Positions 44,703-52,509 of a stretch of 64,000 nt of DNA are shown here, one piece after another. The notes below the pieces were generated by a model. That model had not been told where the DNA came from. It saw only the letters and a program-made list of their open reading frames with translations, and did not search any database. The stretch's first letter is position 1. Each line of letters begins with the position of its first letter. The DNA lies in the NCBI RefSeq assembly GCF_003722315.1, contig NZ_CP033580.1:495001-559000 (forward strand). Reading direction: 5' to 3'. Position numbers and translations under genes: made by a program. This stretch comes from Thermoanaerobacter ethanolicus JW 200 (GTDB lineage: Bacteria > Bacillota > Thermoanaerobacteria > Thermoanaerobacterales > Thermoanaerobacteraceae).

Positions 44703-44737
44703 AAATAAAAGCGTAGTCTCTACGCTTTTATTTTTAT
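44702..44737. terminator. Bidirectional terminator between the unknown gene and the HPr-like gene
   Basis: AAAATAAAAGCGTAG pairs with CTACGCTTTTATTTT around a short loop. T-tracts exist in both directions. Confidence 0.85.
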
Positions 44738-44741
44738 ACTA

Positions 44742-44978
44742 TTATACTATGAATTCTTTTAAATCTTCTTCTAATTTTTTCAAGCTTTCTTCATCAGTTG
44801 TGTGAGGTATTACTGTAAGGACATTTTCTAAATTAAGGCTAAAAAGGCCCATTATTGATTTTGCGTCTATTACATAACGACCAGAAGTCACGTCTATGTC
44901 AAAAGGATATTTTGAAGTTTTTTCTACAAAATTTTTGACACTTTCAATTGTAGTTAATTTTACTTTTATTTCTTTCAC
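44742..44978 (-). CDS. HPr-like domain protein without the phosphorylatable histidine
   Basis: The 78-residue protein follows the HPr fold, most clearly in YVIDAKSIMGLFSLNLENVL, which aligns with the KSIMGxMSL region around HPr Ser46. The active-site His15 and its GLHARPA context are absent; the region reads TIESVKNFVEK. It therefore cannot act in the normal PTS relay. The role is unknown. Confidence 0.75.
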   Translation of the reverse strand: MKEIKVKLTTIESVKNFVEKTSKYPFDIDVTSGRYVIDAKSIMGLFSLNLENVLTVIPHTTDEESLKKLEEDLKEFIV

Positions 44979-45085
44979 GGATAATTCCCCCTTTTATGGA
45001 TTTAACTTTATCGTATATGATTTGTGGACTTTTATCAATTAGCTTTTTTCACAAAAATTTTATGCTTATTTTAGTAATTGTTTTC

Positions 45086-45119
45086 AAAAGTAAAATCCCT
45101 CCAATGAGGGATTTTACTT
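45086..45119 (-). terminator. Terminator of the sigI operon, inside the SLH gene end
   Basis: AAGTAAAATCCCTC and GAGGGATTTTACTT form a perfect stem with a four-base loop that includes the SLH gene's stop codon. The T-tract is weak. Confidence 0.65.
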
Positions 45120-46382
45120 AACATCTGAGGCTAAATCAATATCAACAGAAACATTTATATTTTTATCTGTTTTAACACTTATTTGTGTAATTTTACCATC
45201 GTAAGTAAAACTTTTTATGTCATATGGATAAGTTATAGCTTGTGTCACAATTGCATCGGGAGAAGGGTCTATATATTTTACTTCAACTTCTAATATGGTA
45301 TCTTTTGACGTTTTTATTATTTGAGCCTTTTGTATATTTACGATATATCCACCTGTTCGCATCATACCGCGAGTTGCGATTACATAATATATTCCATTTT
45401 CTTCTACTAGTTTAACAGCAGGCTTATTTTTAATAGCTTCCACAGCTGATGATACTTTTTCAGGAGGATTTTTAACATCTTTAAGTTCTATAGGAATCAC
45501 TTCCTCACTTTTATTGTTTAACACTTCCACAAATATTATATTATTTTTGAAATCTAATATTAATCTTATTTGATAGCCGGGCTTTAGATAATCTATTCCG
45601 ACATACTCATTTTCGTTGTAAACTGGCACATTTTTTAATATATTGAAAGTCTTTAGTCCACCATTGACTTTTACAGTTATAGTATTGTTATCTATAGCAT
45701 AAACAGTAGCAACGACATCACGGCCATTGAGGTTATTTTGTACCTTTTCGTCAAGCCTTTCCAATAAAACAGCCATTTCTACTCTTCTGACTGGATCGTT
45801 TGGCTTGAGCTTTTCTCCATCTCCTTTGATGAGGTTCTTTTCTACAGCTACGTACATATAACCTATAGCATCTTTAGGGATCTTATCCCAGTCTTTGTAG
45901 TTCAAAACTTTATTCATATTTTGCTGAGCTTGGTTTTCCAAGCCTAAAGCGCGAACTAAATATTTTGCTATTTCGTATCTTTTTGCCTTTTCATTTGGAT
46001 TAAACCTTTTTAACTCGTCATAAGTTAATATGCCCTTTTGGTATGCCAGCGTAATAAAGCCTTTTCCCCAACTAAGTTTTGGGCCTTTGTACTCTTTAGG
46101 TAGCTCAGTTATTTTATTAGCTTGTTCTTCATAACCCATCGCCCGTAAAATCATTACTAATGCCTCTAAGTGAGTGACAGGCTTTGAAGGGTTAAATTTT
46201 TTATCTCCAACTCCTTTTATAAAACCTTTTGCATACATTTTTTCAATTGCTTTTACTGCCCATGTGAATTGTTGAATGTCGTCAAAAGAGTATTTTGGCT
46301 GCGGTTTTGCATATGCTGTCGTGGAAAACAATAGTAAAAAGATTAAAACTACTGAAATAAAAAAACGAGATTTTTTTAGCAT
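45114..46382 (-). CDS. S-layer homology (SLH) domain protein of the sigI operon
   Basis: The 422-residue protein has a signal peptide (FFISVVLIFLLLFSTTAYA) and three SLH repeats at about 30-80, 95-145 and 150-205 (GFIKGVGDKKFNPSKPVT; RFNPNEKAKRYEIA; IKGDGEKLKPNDPVRRVEMA). A 210-residue C-terminal beta-rich domain follows. SLH domains bind secondary cell-wall polymer. It starts one base after rsgI ends, so it belongs to the sigI-rsgI transcript, an arrangement that suggests a role in envelope sensing or response. Confidence 0.88.
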   Translation of the reverse strand: MLKKSRFFISVVLIFLLLFSTTAYAKPQPKYSFDDIQQFTWAVKAIEKMYAKGFIKGVGDKKFNPSKPVTHLEALVMILRAMGYEEQANKITELPKEYKGPKLSWGKGFITLAYQKGILTYDELKRFNPNEKAKRYEIAKYLVRALGLENQAQQNMNKVLNYKDWDKIPKDAIGYMYVAVEKNLIKGDGEKLKPNDPVRRVEMAVLLERLDEKVQNNLNGRDVVATVYAIDNNTITVKVNGGLKTFNILKNVPVYNENEYVGIDYLKPGYQIRLILDFKNNIIFVEVLNNKSEEVIPIELKDVKNPPEKVSSAVEAIKNKPAVKLVEENGIYYVIATRGMMRTGGYIVNIQKAQIIKTSKDTILEVEVKYIDPSPDAIVTQAITYPYDIKSFTYDGKITQISVKTDKNINVSVDIDLASDVK

Positions 46383-47555
46383 TTAATCTTTCACCTCCCT
46401 CATTTTTTCATTATATTTTTCGCTATTTTTGTCATCTTTTTGGGGGTAGTTTTCAATTTCTTTTACATTTTTGTAAGGATTTTTATCAAAGCTTTTATCA
46501 AGACTTTTATCAGAATTATTCAATTCTTTATTATCAGAATTGGATTTTACTTTATTTTCTTCTTTTTGATCAAAAACATTATTGGTGTTGCTTTTTTTTG
46601 ATTCTGTATTTTCTGTGGCTCCGATATCTTTCTGTGTAGGTTTATTATCAATATTCTCATCTTTTTTAGTTGATTTGTTTTGATTTTTTGCTTCTTCTTT
46701 TTTTACATTTTTTATAGTTTGAGTAGGTTCTTCTTTATAAAGGTCTTTTGTATTTATTTTAGCAGGTTTATCAGTGGTAATTTTAACTTTAGGAATATCT
46801 TTATCTTTAGAATCTTGAGAGGTAGTATTCATCTTTTTTTCATCCTGTTTTTCTTTTATTTTTGTATAAGCTTGTTTTAGTTCTTTAAAAAATTCGGGAC
46901 TATTTAATTTATCTTTTGGTATGTTTATTCCTTCATTTTTAGCTTTTTCCCAGAGGATAAGCCTGCCAGGTGATGTTTTTTCATTTTTAGCCTCTTCTCT
47001 TTGTACTTCATTGGATTTCAAAGTTTCTATTTGAATTTTAGCATTTGTTTTTTTTATGTCATTTATGGCTTTTTGTATATCTTCATTTATAACATGTGAA
47101 TTTTTTATGTTAACGGTAGTTATTACTATGGTATCTTCTTCTTTCAAAAAACCAAGTTTTTGTGATTCTTTTACTGTTTGATTTATAAACGTTGTAATGT
47201 CAAGGCCTTTATAAGAGAGATTTTTTAAGATTTTTTTTCCATCTTCATTTAAAGGATTGGCACTTATTATTTTGGCGTTTTTATCTATTAAAACTTCAAT
47301 ACTTGGATTTATATCTATATACACATAGGCGTAAACTTCTGGTGATTTAAAATTAATAATAGTAAATATTAATGCGAGAAGAAGAGAAGCAGCTATTAAA
47401 ATTTTAGCAGTATGCCTTAAAGCTAAAAAATTTTCATTAAGTTCGATAGTTTCACCTATATCTACATTTTGCAAATTATTCAAACACTTAAATTCCCCTT
47501 TTTCAGTCATTACATAAGTTTTATTTTTTTCTTTTTGAACTACAACGGCCTTCAT
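46383..47555 (-). CDS. rsgI: Anti-sigma-I factor RsgI-like
   Basis: The 390-residue protein has an N-terminal cytoplasmic anti-sigma part (MKAVVVQKEKNKTYVMTEKG), a membrane segment near 51-70 (ILIAASLLLALIFTI) and the conserved outer segment YVYIDINPSIEVLID. The Asn-Pro in this region is where RsgI proteins cleave themselves in signal transduction. A low-complexity Lys/Asn/Asp/Glu tail fills residues 200-390. It lacks the carbohydrate-binding modules of cellulosome RsgI proteins. It overlaps sigI by four bases. Confidence 0.9.
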   Translation of the reverse strand: MKAVVVQKEKNKTYVMTEKGEFKCLNNLQNVDIGETIELNENFLALRHTAKILIAASLLLALIFTIINFKSPEVYAYVYIDINPSIEVLIDKNAKIISANPLNEDGKKILKNLSYKGLDITTFINQTVKESQKLGFLKEEDTIVITTVNIKNSHVINEDIQKAINDIKKTNAKIQIETLKSNEVQREEAKNEKTSPGRLILWEKAKNEGINIPKDKLNSPEFFKELKQAYTKIKEKQDEKKMNTTSQDSKDKDIPKVKITTDKPAKINTKDLYKEEPTQTIKNVKKEEAKNQNKSTKKDENIDNKPTQKDIGATENTESKKSNTNNVFDQKEENKVKSNSDNKELNNSDKSLDKSFDKNPYKNVKEIENYPQKDDKNSEKYNEKMREVKD

Positions 47556-48226
47556 ATTTTTGACACCTCACTTTCGGGGCTTATGTATTGTTTTAAAAGA
47601 GGCAAGTCTTCAGAAATGATTATTACTAGCGCTATTATGTATTTTCTGTGTTTTTCTATAGTCTTGCGGCTTACTTTTAAAATATTTACTAAATCTTTTA
47701 TAGGAAGATTCTTTTTGCTTTTTAAATATTCCAGTAAGCCCCTATTTTCACAAATTGTATAAGCAATTTTTGTAGCTATTTTTCTTGTGTCTGCGTGCTT
47801 GGGAGATTGTTTGACTAAATCATCTAAAGTTATGTTGTAAAGACTTAGCAAGTTTACAAAAGAAATCATTTCTAGTTTTCTATTTTCCGCTTCATAATCA
47901 GTGCTTTTTTCTACATATAGTTCTAAAGGAATAGTATTTTGCTGATTTTGCCGATTTTGCCGTAAAAAATCTATAAGTCGCCTTTTAATAAGCAAACTTG
48001 AAAAGCTTAAGAATGAGCCTTTTGTATCATCAAAGCTGTCTATGGCTTCGCTAAAAGCTATAAGTCCTATGCTTAATTCATCACTATTTTTTTCATCTAT
48101 GTATTTGTTTGTAAATAAAGACAATTGCTTTATGATAAAGGGGGTATATTCCTCAATTAATTTTTCTCTCTCGGAGGGGTCTTTTTTAGCCACGTATACT
48201 CTGTCGTTTATATCCAACTTAACCAC
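47552..48226 (-). CDS. sigI: RNA polymerase sigma factor SigI
   Basis: The 224-residue sigma factor has a region 2 with SDELSIGLIAFSEAIDSFDDTKGSFLSF and KRRLIDFLR, and a C-terminal SigI-type domain with LSRKTIEKHRKYI in place of a classic region 4. SigI responds to heat or polysaccharides in relatives through RsgI. A SigI-like promoter lies directly upstream. Confidence 0.92.
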   Translation of the reverse strand: MVKLDINDRVYVAKKDPSEREKLIEEYTPFIIKQLSLFTNKYIDEKNSDELSIGLIAFSEAIDSFDDTKGSFLSFSSLLIKRRLIDFLRQNRQNQQNTIPLELYVEKSTDYEAENRKLEMISFVNLLSLYNITLDDLVKQSPKHADTRKIATKIAYTICENRGLLEYLKSKKNLPIKDLVNILKVSRKTIEKHRKYIIALVIIISEDLPLLKQYISPESEVSKI

Positions 48227-48238
48227 CCCACTATATTA

Positions 48239-48265
48239 TTCGCATCGACAAAATTTTTTGAGGGT
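48239..48265 (-). promoter_or_regulatory. Probable autoregulatory SigI promoter
   Basis: On the minus strand, ACCCTC (48260-48265) is followed 17 bp later by CGAA (48239-48242). These resemble the ACCCCC / CGAA elements reported for SigI promoters in Bacillus. No sigma-A promoter is seen here. Confidence 0.5.
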
Positions 48266-48334
48266 ATTCTATTAATAATGATTATATATTATAATATAAA
48301 TGTCAACAAAAAAATACCAATGGGAGGTATAGAG

Positions 48335-49390
48335 TTGCTTACAAAAGAACAAGTATTAAACGCTCTAAGAAAGGTTTATGACCCAGAAATAGGAAGAAGT
48401 ATAGTTGACCTTGATATGGTGAGAAATATTCAAATAGAAGGGGATAAAGTTACAATTGACATAAACCTTACTGTGAAAGGTTGCCCTCTTCAAGATACTA
48501 TTAAAAAAGATGCTATCGAAGAAGTATCCAAACTTGAAGGAGTTTCAGAAGTAATAGTAAATTTAGGTAGCATGACAGAAGAAGAAAGACAAAATTTAGC
48601 AAGAAAGCTTAGCGGTGGCAGAAAACCTATATTTGAAAATACGAGAGTAATAGTAGTAGGTAGTGGAAAAGGTGGAGTAGGTAAATCAACTGTTGCAGCT
48701 AATTTAGCTGTAGCTCTTGCCAGATTAGGCTTTAAAGTAGGGCTTTTGGATGCGGATGTGTTGGGATTTAGTGTTCCAAGGCTTTTGGGGATTGTGGATG
48801 AAAGACCTTATGCATTGGATGAGCATACTATTTTGCCATTAGAAAGATTCGGAATAAAAGTGATTTCGATGGGTAATTTTACTGACGAAGATACACCTTT
48901 GATATGGAGAGGTCCACTTTTGTCAGGAGTTCTTGATCAGTTTTTCAATGATGTATATTGGGGAGAATTAGATTATTTAGTATTGGATTTACCACCAGGA
49001 ACAGGAGATATACCTCTTACAGTGATGCAAAAATTGCCCGAGTCAAAATTTGTGCTTGTGACAACTCCACAAGCTTCAGCATCTCACGTAGCGGGAAGAA
49101 TTGGCTATATGGCTAAAAAAGTTAATTTAGAAGTTATAGGTATTGTGGAAAACATGTCATATTTTGAATGTCCTAACTGCCACCAAAGATATAATATTTT
49201 TGGTGAAGGGGAAACAGAAAAATTAGCGCAAGATTTAGGAACAGAAATACTTGTAAAGATTCCAATAACGGTTAAAGTCAGAGAATTAAGCGATGTAGGT
49301 ATACCACCTGCTCTTGATGATGGACCTGAGGGACTTCCTTATATTGAGCTGGCGGAAAAGGTTGTGGAGAAAGTAAGGCCTATCAAATAA
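48335..49390 (+). CDS. mrp: Mrp/ApbC-type iron-sulfur cluster carrier ATPase with DUF59 domain
   Basis: The 351-residue protein starts with a DUF59/MIP18 domain (YDPEIGRSIVDLDMV, VKGCPL). A deviant Walker A GSGKGGVGKSTVAAN follows near residue 113, then DADVLGFSVPR and the CPNC motif that binds the bridging cluster. It delivers [4Fe-4S] clusters. The TTG at 48335 follows GGGAGGT; a more upstream ATG would add an unlikely tail overlapping the sigI promoter. Confidence 0.9.
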   Translation: MLTKEQVLNALRKVYDPEIGRSIVDLDMVRNIQIEGDKVTIDINLTVKGCPLQDTIKKDAIEEVSKLEGVSEVIVNLGSMTEEERQNLARKLSGGRKPIFENTRVIVVGSGKGGVGKSTVAANLAVALARLGFKVGLLDADVLGFSVPRLLGIVDERPYALDEHTILPLERFGIKVISMGNFTDEDTPLIWRGPLLSGVLDQFFNDVYWGELDYLVLDLPPGTGDIPLTVMQKLPESKFVLVTTPQASASHVAGRIGYMAKKVNLEVIGIVENMSYFECPNCHQRYNIFGEGETEKLAQDLGTEILVKIPITVKVRELSDVGIPPALDDGPEGLPYIELAEKVVEKVRPIK

Positions 49391-49393
49391 AAA

Positions 49394-49687
49394 AAGCCTC
49401 TTTGTAAAGCTTCAGTTTACTGACAAAGTTAAAAATATTCAAAGGAGATATTTTGCATCGTAGCTCCGATGTTACAAAGCGACAAAACTAAAGCTCGACC
49501 TTCGGGCTCCGGCAGGGTACCGGCCACATTCGACCTCCTTGTCTTAATGCCCGCCTCTGCCATCCTTGGCTTCGGCCCTGCCTCCACCCTCAGTCTTGCT
49601 AACTTTTGTTAGCGCTTTGTAACAAGTCACACCGATTGCAAAATATCTCCTTGATGAAAGTTTGTCTACAGTCTGAAGCCTCTTTGT
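49394..49687. repeat. 12-bp direct repeats around the MITE-like element, in the mrp terminator
   Basis: AAGCCTCTTTGT occurs at 49394-49405 and 49676-49687. Removing one copy and the insert restores AAAAAGCCTC-TTTGT-GAGGGTTTTTT, a plausible mrp terminator, so the insert sits in a terminator loop. Confidence 0.8.
49406..49675. mobile_element. MITE-like element related to the IS1182-type element at 63.7 kb
   Basis: The 270-bp insert has no coding capacity. Its right end, read on the minus strand, starts CAGACTGTAGACAAA, almost the same as the IS left end at 63691 (CAGACTGTTGACAAA). Further inside, AAGGAGATATTTTGCA (49443-49458) faces its exact complement at 49637-49652, and GTTACAAAGC faces GCTTTGTAAC. 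The centre (about 49490-49590) is much richer in G and C than the genome and folds into several short stems. It is read as a non-autonomous relative mobilised by the IS1182 transposase. Confidence 0.75.
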
Positions 49688-49696
49688 GAGGGTTTT

Positions 49697-50053
49697 TTAT
49701 TTTGCAAGTTCGTCTTCAGGAATTGTATCGGTTAAATTTTCAACATATTTTGAGAGGTTTTGTATAACTTTTTCATAAGGCAAACTTTTCTCAAGACGTA
49801 TAAATTTTAGCCCTTTTTGCTTTGCCTTTCCATAAGAAAGACTGCAAAAAGCTTCAGGCACAGTTATTATTACATCGGTTTTTTGGTCAAGGAGAAAATC
49901 TACAATAGCACTTCTTCTCCCTTCTTTTAGAAAGTATCCTGGATTATCGTACTTTTCACTATTTTCTTTTTGTGTATCAAAAATAATTATATATGGCCCG
50001 TCGGGAAGTTTTTCAATATAGCCCTTCTCTGTTATTGTAGCAGCTATTCTCAT
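49697..50053 (-). CDS. NifX/NifB-C-like (dinitrogenase cofactor-domain) protein
   Basis: The 118-residue protein has the ribonuclease-H-like fold of the NifX family, with MRIAATITEKGYIEK at the start and a central AIVDFLLDQKTDVIITV strand. Such proteins bind iron-sulfur or cofactor precursors, and many are found in genomes without nitrogenase. Neighbouring mrp encodes a cluster carrier, so an iron-sulfur role is possible. It converges with mrp. Confidence 0.7.
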   Translation of the reverse strand: MRIAATITEKGYIEKLPDGPYIIIFDTQKENSEKYDNPGYFLKEGRRSAIVDFLLDQKTDVIITVPEAFCSLSYGKAKQKGLKFIRLEKSLPYEKVIQNLSKYVENLTDTIPEDELAK

Positions 50054-50195
50054 ACAAATTTGCCTCTTTATTTTTTACGTATTTTCTATAAATTAATTAT
50101 ACTCCCTATAAGAGAGAAAACAAAATTTTTAATATTGTACTTGGTATATATTCTATGATATAATACAGTATATCAATAAATGAGGAGTGAGAGTT

Positions 50196-50714
50196 TTGCT
50201 CAAGGGAATAAAATGGCAGATTGTTTTGATAACTTTTGTAGTAGTTTTAGGATTTTTATTTGCCAGCTTTCAATTGTATCAAAATAAAATTCTGCCCGAT
50301 AAGATTTCAAAAGATGTAAGTACAGTTAAATTTGTTAAAATGGTAACAATTTCAACTGATACCAATGGATATGCTATAAAAGTTAGATTAGGAGAAGTAG
50401 AAAATTTAATGGAAACTTACAAAGAAATAGAAAACAAGGTAAATAAATACTCTGTTAAAATAAATATTTTACTTATTGACAATCCTAATGAAAAGTTAAA
50501 TAATGTTTATTATAACTCTCAGTTTTCAATTTACGAAGGTATACAAAAAGGCGATTATATGAAGATGTATGATACAATAAGAGAAATTTCAAGTAAAAAT
50601 AGTATAATATCTTATATATATATTGATAAGCAAAACATCTATTTAGATTTAAGAGATGGTTCTCATTATTTATATAAAATAATACCACGTGAAGTTTACA
50701 AGGGGGAAAGCTAG
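50196..50714 (+). CDS. Membrane-anchored partner of the short FtsH-like protease
   Basis: The 172-residue protein has one membrane segment (IVLITFVVVLGFLFASFQLY) near its N terminus and a soluble domain of about 130 residues facing outward or inward. I recognise no family. The TTG at 50196 is chosen because GAGGAG lies 8 bases upstream; the GTG at 50187 is inside that site. It ends one base before the FtsH-like gene, so the two are probably partners, perhaps replacing the outer domain that normal FtsH carries itself. Confidence 0.6.
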   Translation: MLKGIKWQIVLITFVVVLGFLFASFQLYQNKILPDKISKDVSTVKFVKMVTISTDTNGYAIKVRLGEVENLMETYKEIENKVNKYSVKINILLIDNPNEKLNNVYYNSQFSIYEGIQKGDYMKMYDTIREISSKNSIISYIYIDKQNIYLDLRDGSHYLYKIIPREVYKGES

Positions 50715-52196
50715 ATGGTTAAAGAAATTTTACTGGGAATAACTATCGCATTTGCTATATTTGCAGCTTTTCTTGGTATAAATGTTACTCCTTTACTCTT
50801 TCTGGCAGGTGCTTTTTTACTTTTTAATTATATTATGGAAAATAAAGGGTTAATACCAGGGAGCAAAAATATTATAAAACCCGAATCGGAAATATCCTTT
50901 GAAGATATTGGAGGACAAAATACTGCTATTTCTGAGTTAAAAGAAGCCTTGGATTTTGTAATAAATAGGGAGAAAATCTCTAAAATGGGTATACGGCCTA
51001 TCAAGGGCATATTACTGACAGGACCTCCTGGAACTGGTAAGACTTTATTAGCTAAAGCAGCTGCAAAATATACAAATTCCAGCTTTATAGCTACTTCAGG
51101 TAGTGAATTTATAGAAATGTATGCAGGAGTAGGTGCTCAAAGAGTTAGAAATCTTTTTGAAACAGCAAAAAATCTTGCTAGAAAAGAAGGCAAAAACAGT
51201 GCAATAATATTTATTGATGAAATTGACATATTAGGTGCTAAAAGAGGAACTAATGAAAGCCATCATGAATACGACCAAACCCTTAATCAATTGCTAGTGG
51301 AAATGGATGGGATTAAAAGCGATGGAGAAATAAATATTTTAGTAATTGCTGCAACAAACAGGCCAGATTTATTAGATCCTGCTCTTTTGCGACCTGGCAG
51401 ATTTGACAGGCAAGTAGTTGTGGACTTGCCTGATAAAAGTGGAAGGCTGCAGATTTTAAAAATTCATACAAAGAATAAGCCTTTGGGGGAAGATGTTAAT
51501 CTTGAAGAAATAGCTGAAGATACTTTTGGTTTTTCTGGAGCTCATTTAGAGAGCCTTTGCAATGAGGCAGCAATTCTTGCTATGCGAGATAATTCAGAAG
51601 TTATTTTACAAAAGCATTTTAAAGAGGCTGTAGATAAAGTTATATTGGGAGAAAAAAGTGATAGAAAACCTACAGAAGAAGAAATATTTAGAGTTTCTGT
51701 TCATGAATCGGGACATGCTATAATAAGCGAAACAGTAAATCCAGGTTCTGTTGCGACTGTGACAATTGTACCAAGAGGTAAAGCACTTGGATTTGTGAGG
51801 CAGACAGACAAAGAAGACATGCTCATTTATACAAAAGAACAGTTGGAAAAAGATATAATGGTGGCTTTAGGTGGTACAGTAGCTGAGCTTTTGGTTTTGG
51901 GCAATAGAAGTACTGGTTCTGCTAATGACTTTGAACAGGCGGTTGATATTGCAAAGAAGATGGTATACACTGGATTGTCCGATTTAGGGATAGTAAGTAA
52001 AGAAGATGTTCCTAAGGAAAAGGTCAATGAGGAAGTAAATAAAATTATTCAGGTCCAAGAAGGAAAAGTAAAAGAAATTTTAGAGGAAAAACTGGAAGTA
52101 TTAAAAGCGATTGCAGATATTTTAAGAAAAGAAGAAACTATATCAGGAGAGAAACTAAGAGAACTGATAGGTGAAAAGGAAGTTGCTATAGCTTGA
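50715..52196 (+). CDS. Short FtsH-like AAA+ metalloprotease
   Basis: The 493-residue protein has two membrane segments at the very start with almost no loop between them. The AAA+ module follows: GPPGTGKT near 99, IIFIDEIDILGAK near 163, and the SRH ATNRPDLLDPALLRPGRFDR. The M41 peptidase has HESGH near 338 and the third zinc ligand in SANDFEQA. Normal FtsH is 600-650 residues with a periplasmic domain of about 70; that domain is missing here. All catalytic residues are present. Confidence 0.9.
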   Translation: MVKEILLGITIAFAIFAAFLGINVTPLLFLAGAFLLFNYIMENKGLIPGSKNIIKPESEISFEDIGGQNTAISELKEALDFVINREKISKMGIRPIKGILLTGPPGTGKTLLAKAAAKYTNSSFIATSGSEFIEMYAGVGAQRVRNLFETAKNLARKEGKNSAIIFIDEIDILGAKRGTNESHHEYDQTLNQLLVEMDGIKSDGEINILVIAATNRPDLLDPALLRPGRFDRQVVVDLPDKSGRLQILKIHTKNKPLGEDVNLEEIAEDTFGFSGAHLESLCNEAAILAMRDNSEVILQKHFKEAVDKVILGEKSDRKPTEEEIFRVSVHESGHAIISETVNPGSVATVTIVPRGKALGFVRQTDKEDMLIYTKEQLEKDIMVALGGTVAELLVLGNRSTGSANDFEQAVDIAKKMVYTGLSDLGIVSKEDVPKEKVNEEVNKIIQVQEGKVKEILEEKLEVLKAIADILRKEETISGEKLRELIGEKEVAIA

Positions 52197-52203
52197 TTTG
52201 TAT

Positions 52204-52236
52204 AAAAGAAGCGTCTGATAAAAGGCGCTTCTTTTA
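52204..52236 (+). terminator. Terminator after the FtsH-like gene
   Basis: AAAAGAAGCG and CGCTTCTTTT pair around a 12-base loop, with T residues in the right arm. Confidence 0.8.
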
Positions 52237-52335
52237 TATGATAAAAATAAAACGAATCATAAGAAAAAAATAAGAGTATTATGAATTCTAATAAGTGGAG
52301 ATTTAAAAGACAGTTAAGAAAGGAAGAAGCCTAAT

Positions 52336-52379
52336 TTGTTAAAATAATAACAGAAAAAATTATCATTATTTCATGATAA
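52336..52379 (+). promoter_or_regulatory. Rex-like operator and a second palindrome upstream of ech
   Basis: TTGTTA-AAATAA-TAACAG at 52336-52353 matches the clostridial Rex box TTGTTA-N6-TAACAA with one mismatch. A second perfect palindrome, TTATCAT-N6-ATGATAA, is at 52360-52379. Both lie upstream of the -35 at 52396. The rest of 52237-52509 holds nothing else I can identify besides the promoter. Confidence 0.55.
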
Positions 52380-52395
52380 ATATTATCTATTGTTA

Positions 52396-52424
52396 TTGAC
52401 TTTATACACATGAAACCGTATAAT
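52396..52424 (+). promoter_or_regulatory. Promoter of the ech-hyp operon
   Basis: TTGACT (52396-52401) and TATAAT (52419-52424) are exactly 17 bp apart, followed by about 85 bases of leader and GAGAGG before echA. Confidence 0.85.
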
Positions 52425-52509
52425 CATTGTAGAAGGTTTATCAATTAATTAGGATTCTGTATACAATATGTAAGTTGCAGTTAGTTAAATTTTTAAGAGA
52501 GGTGTTTTT

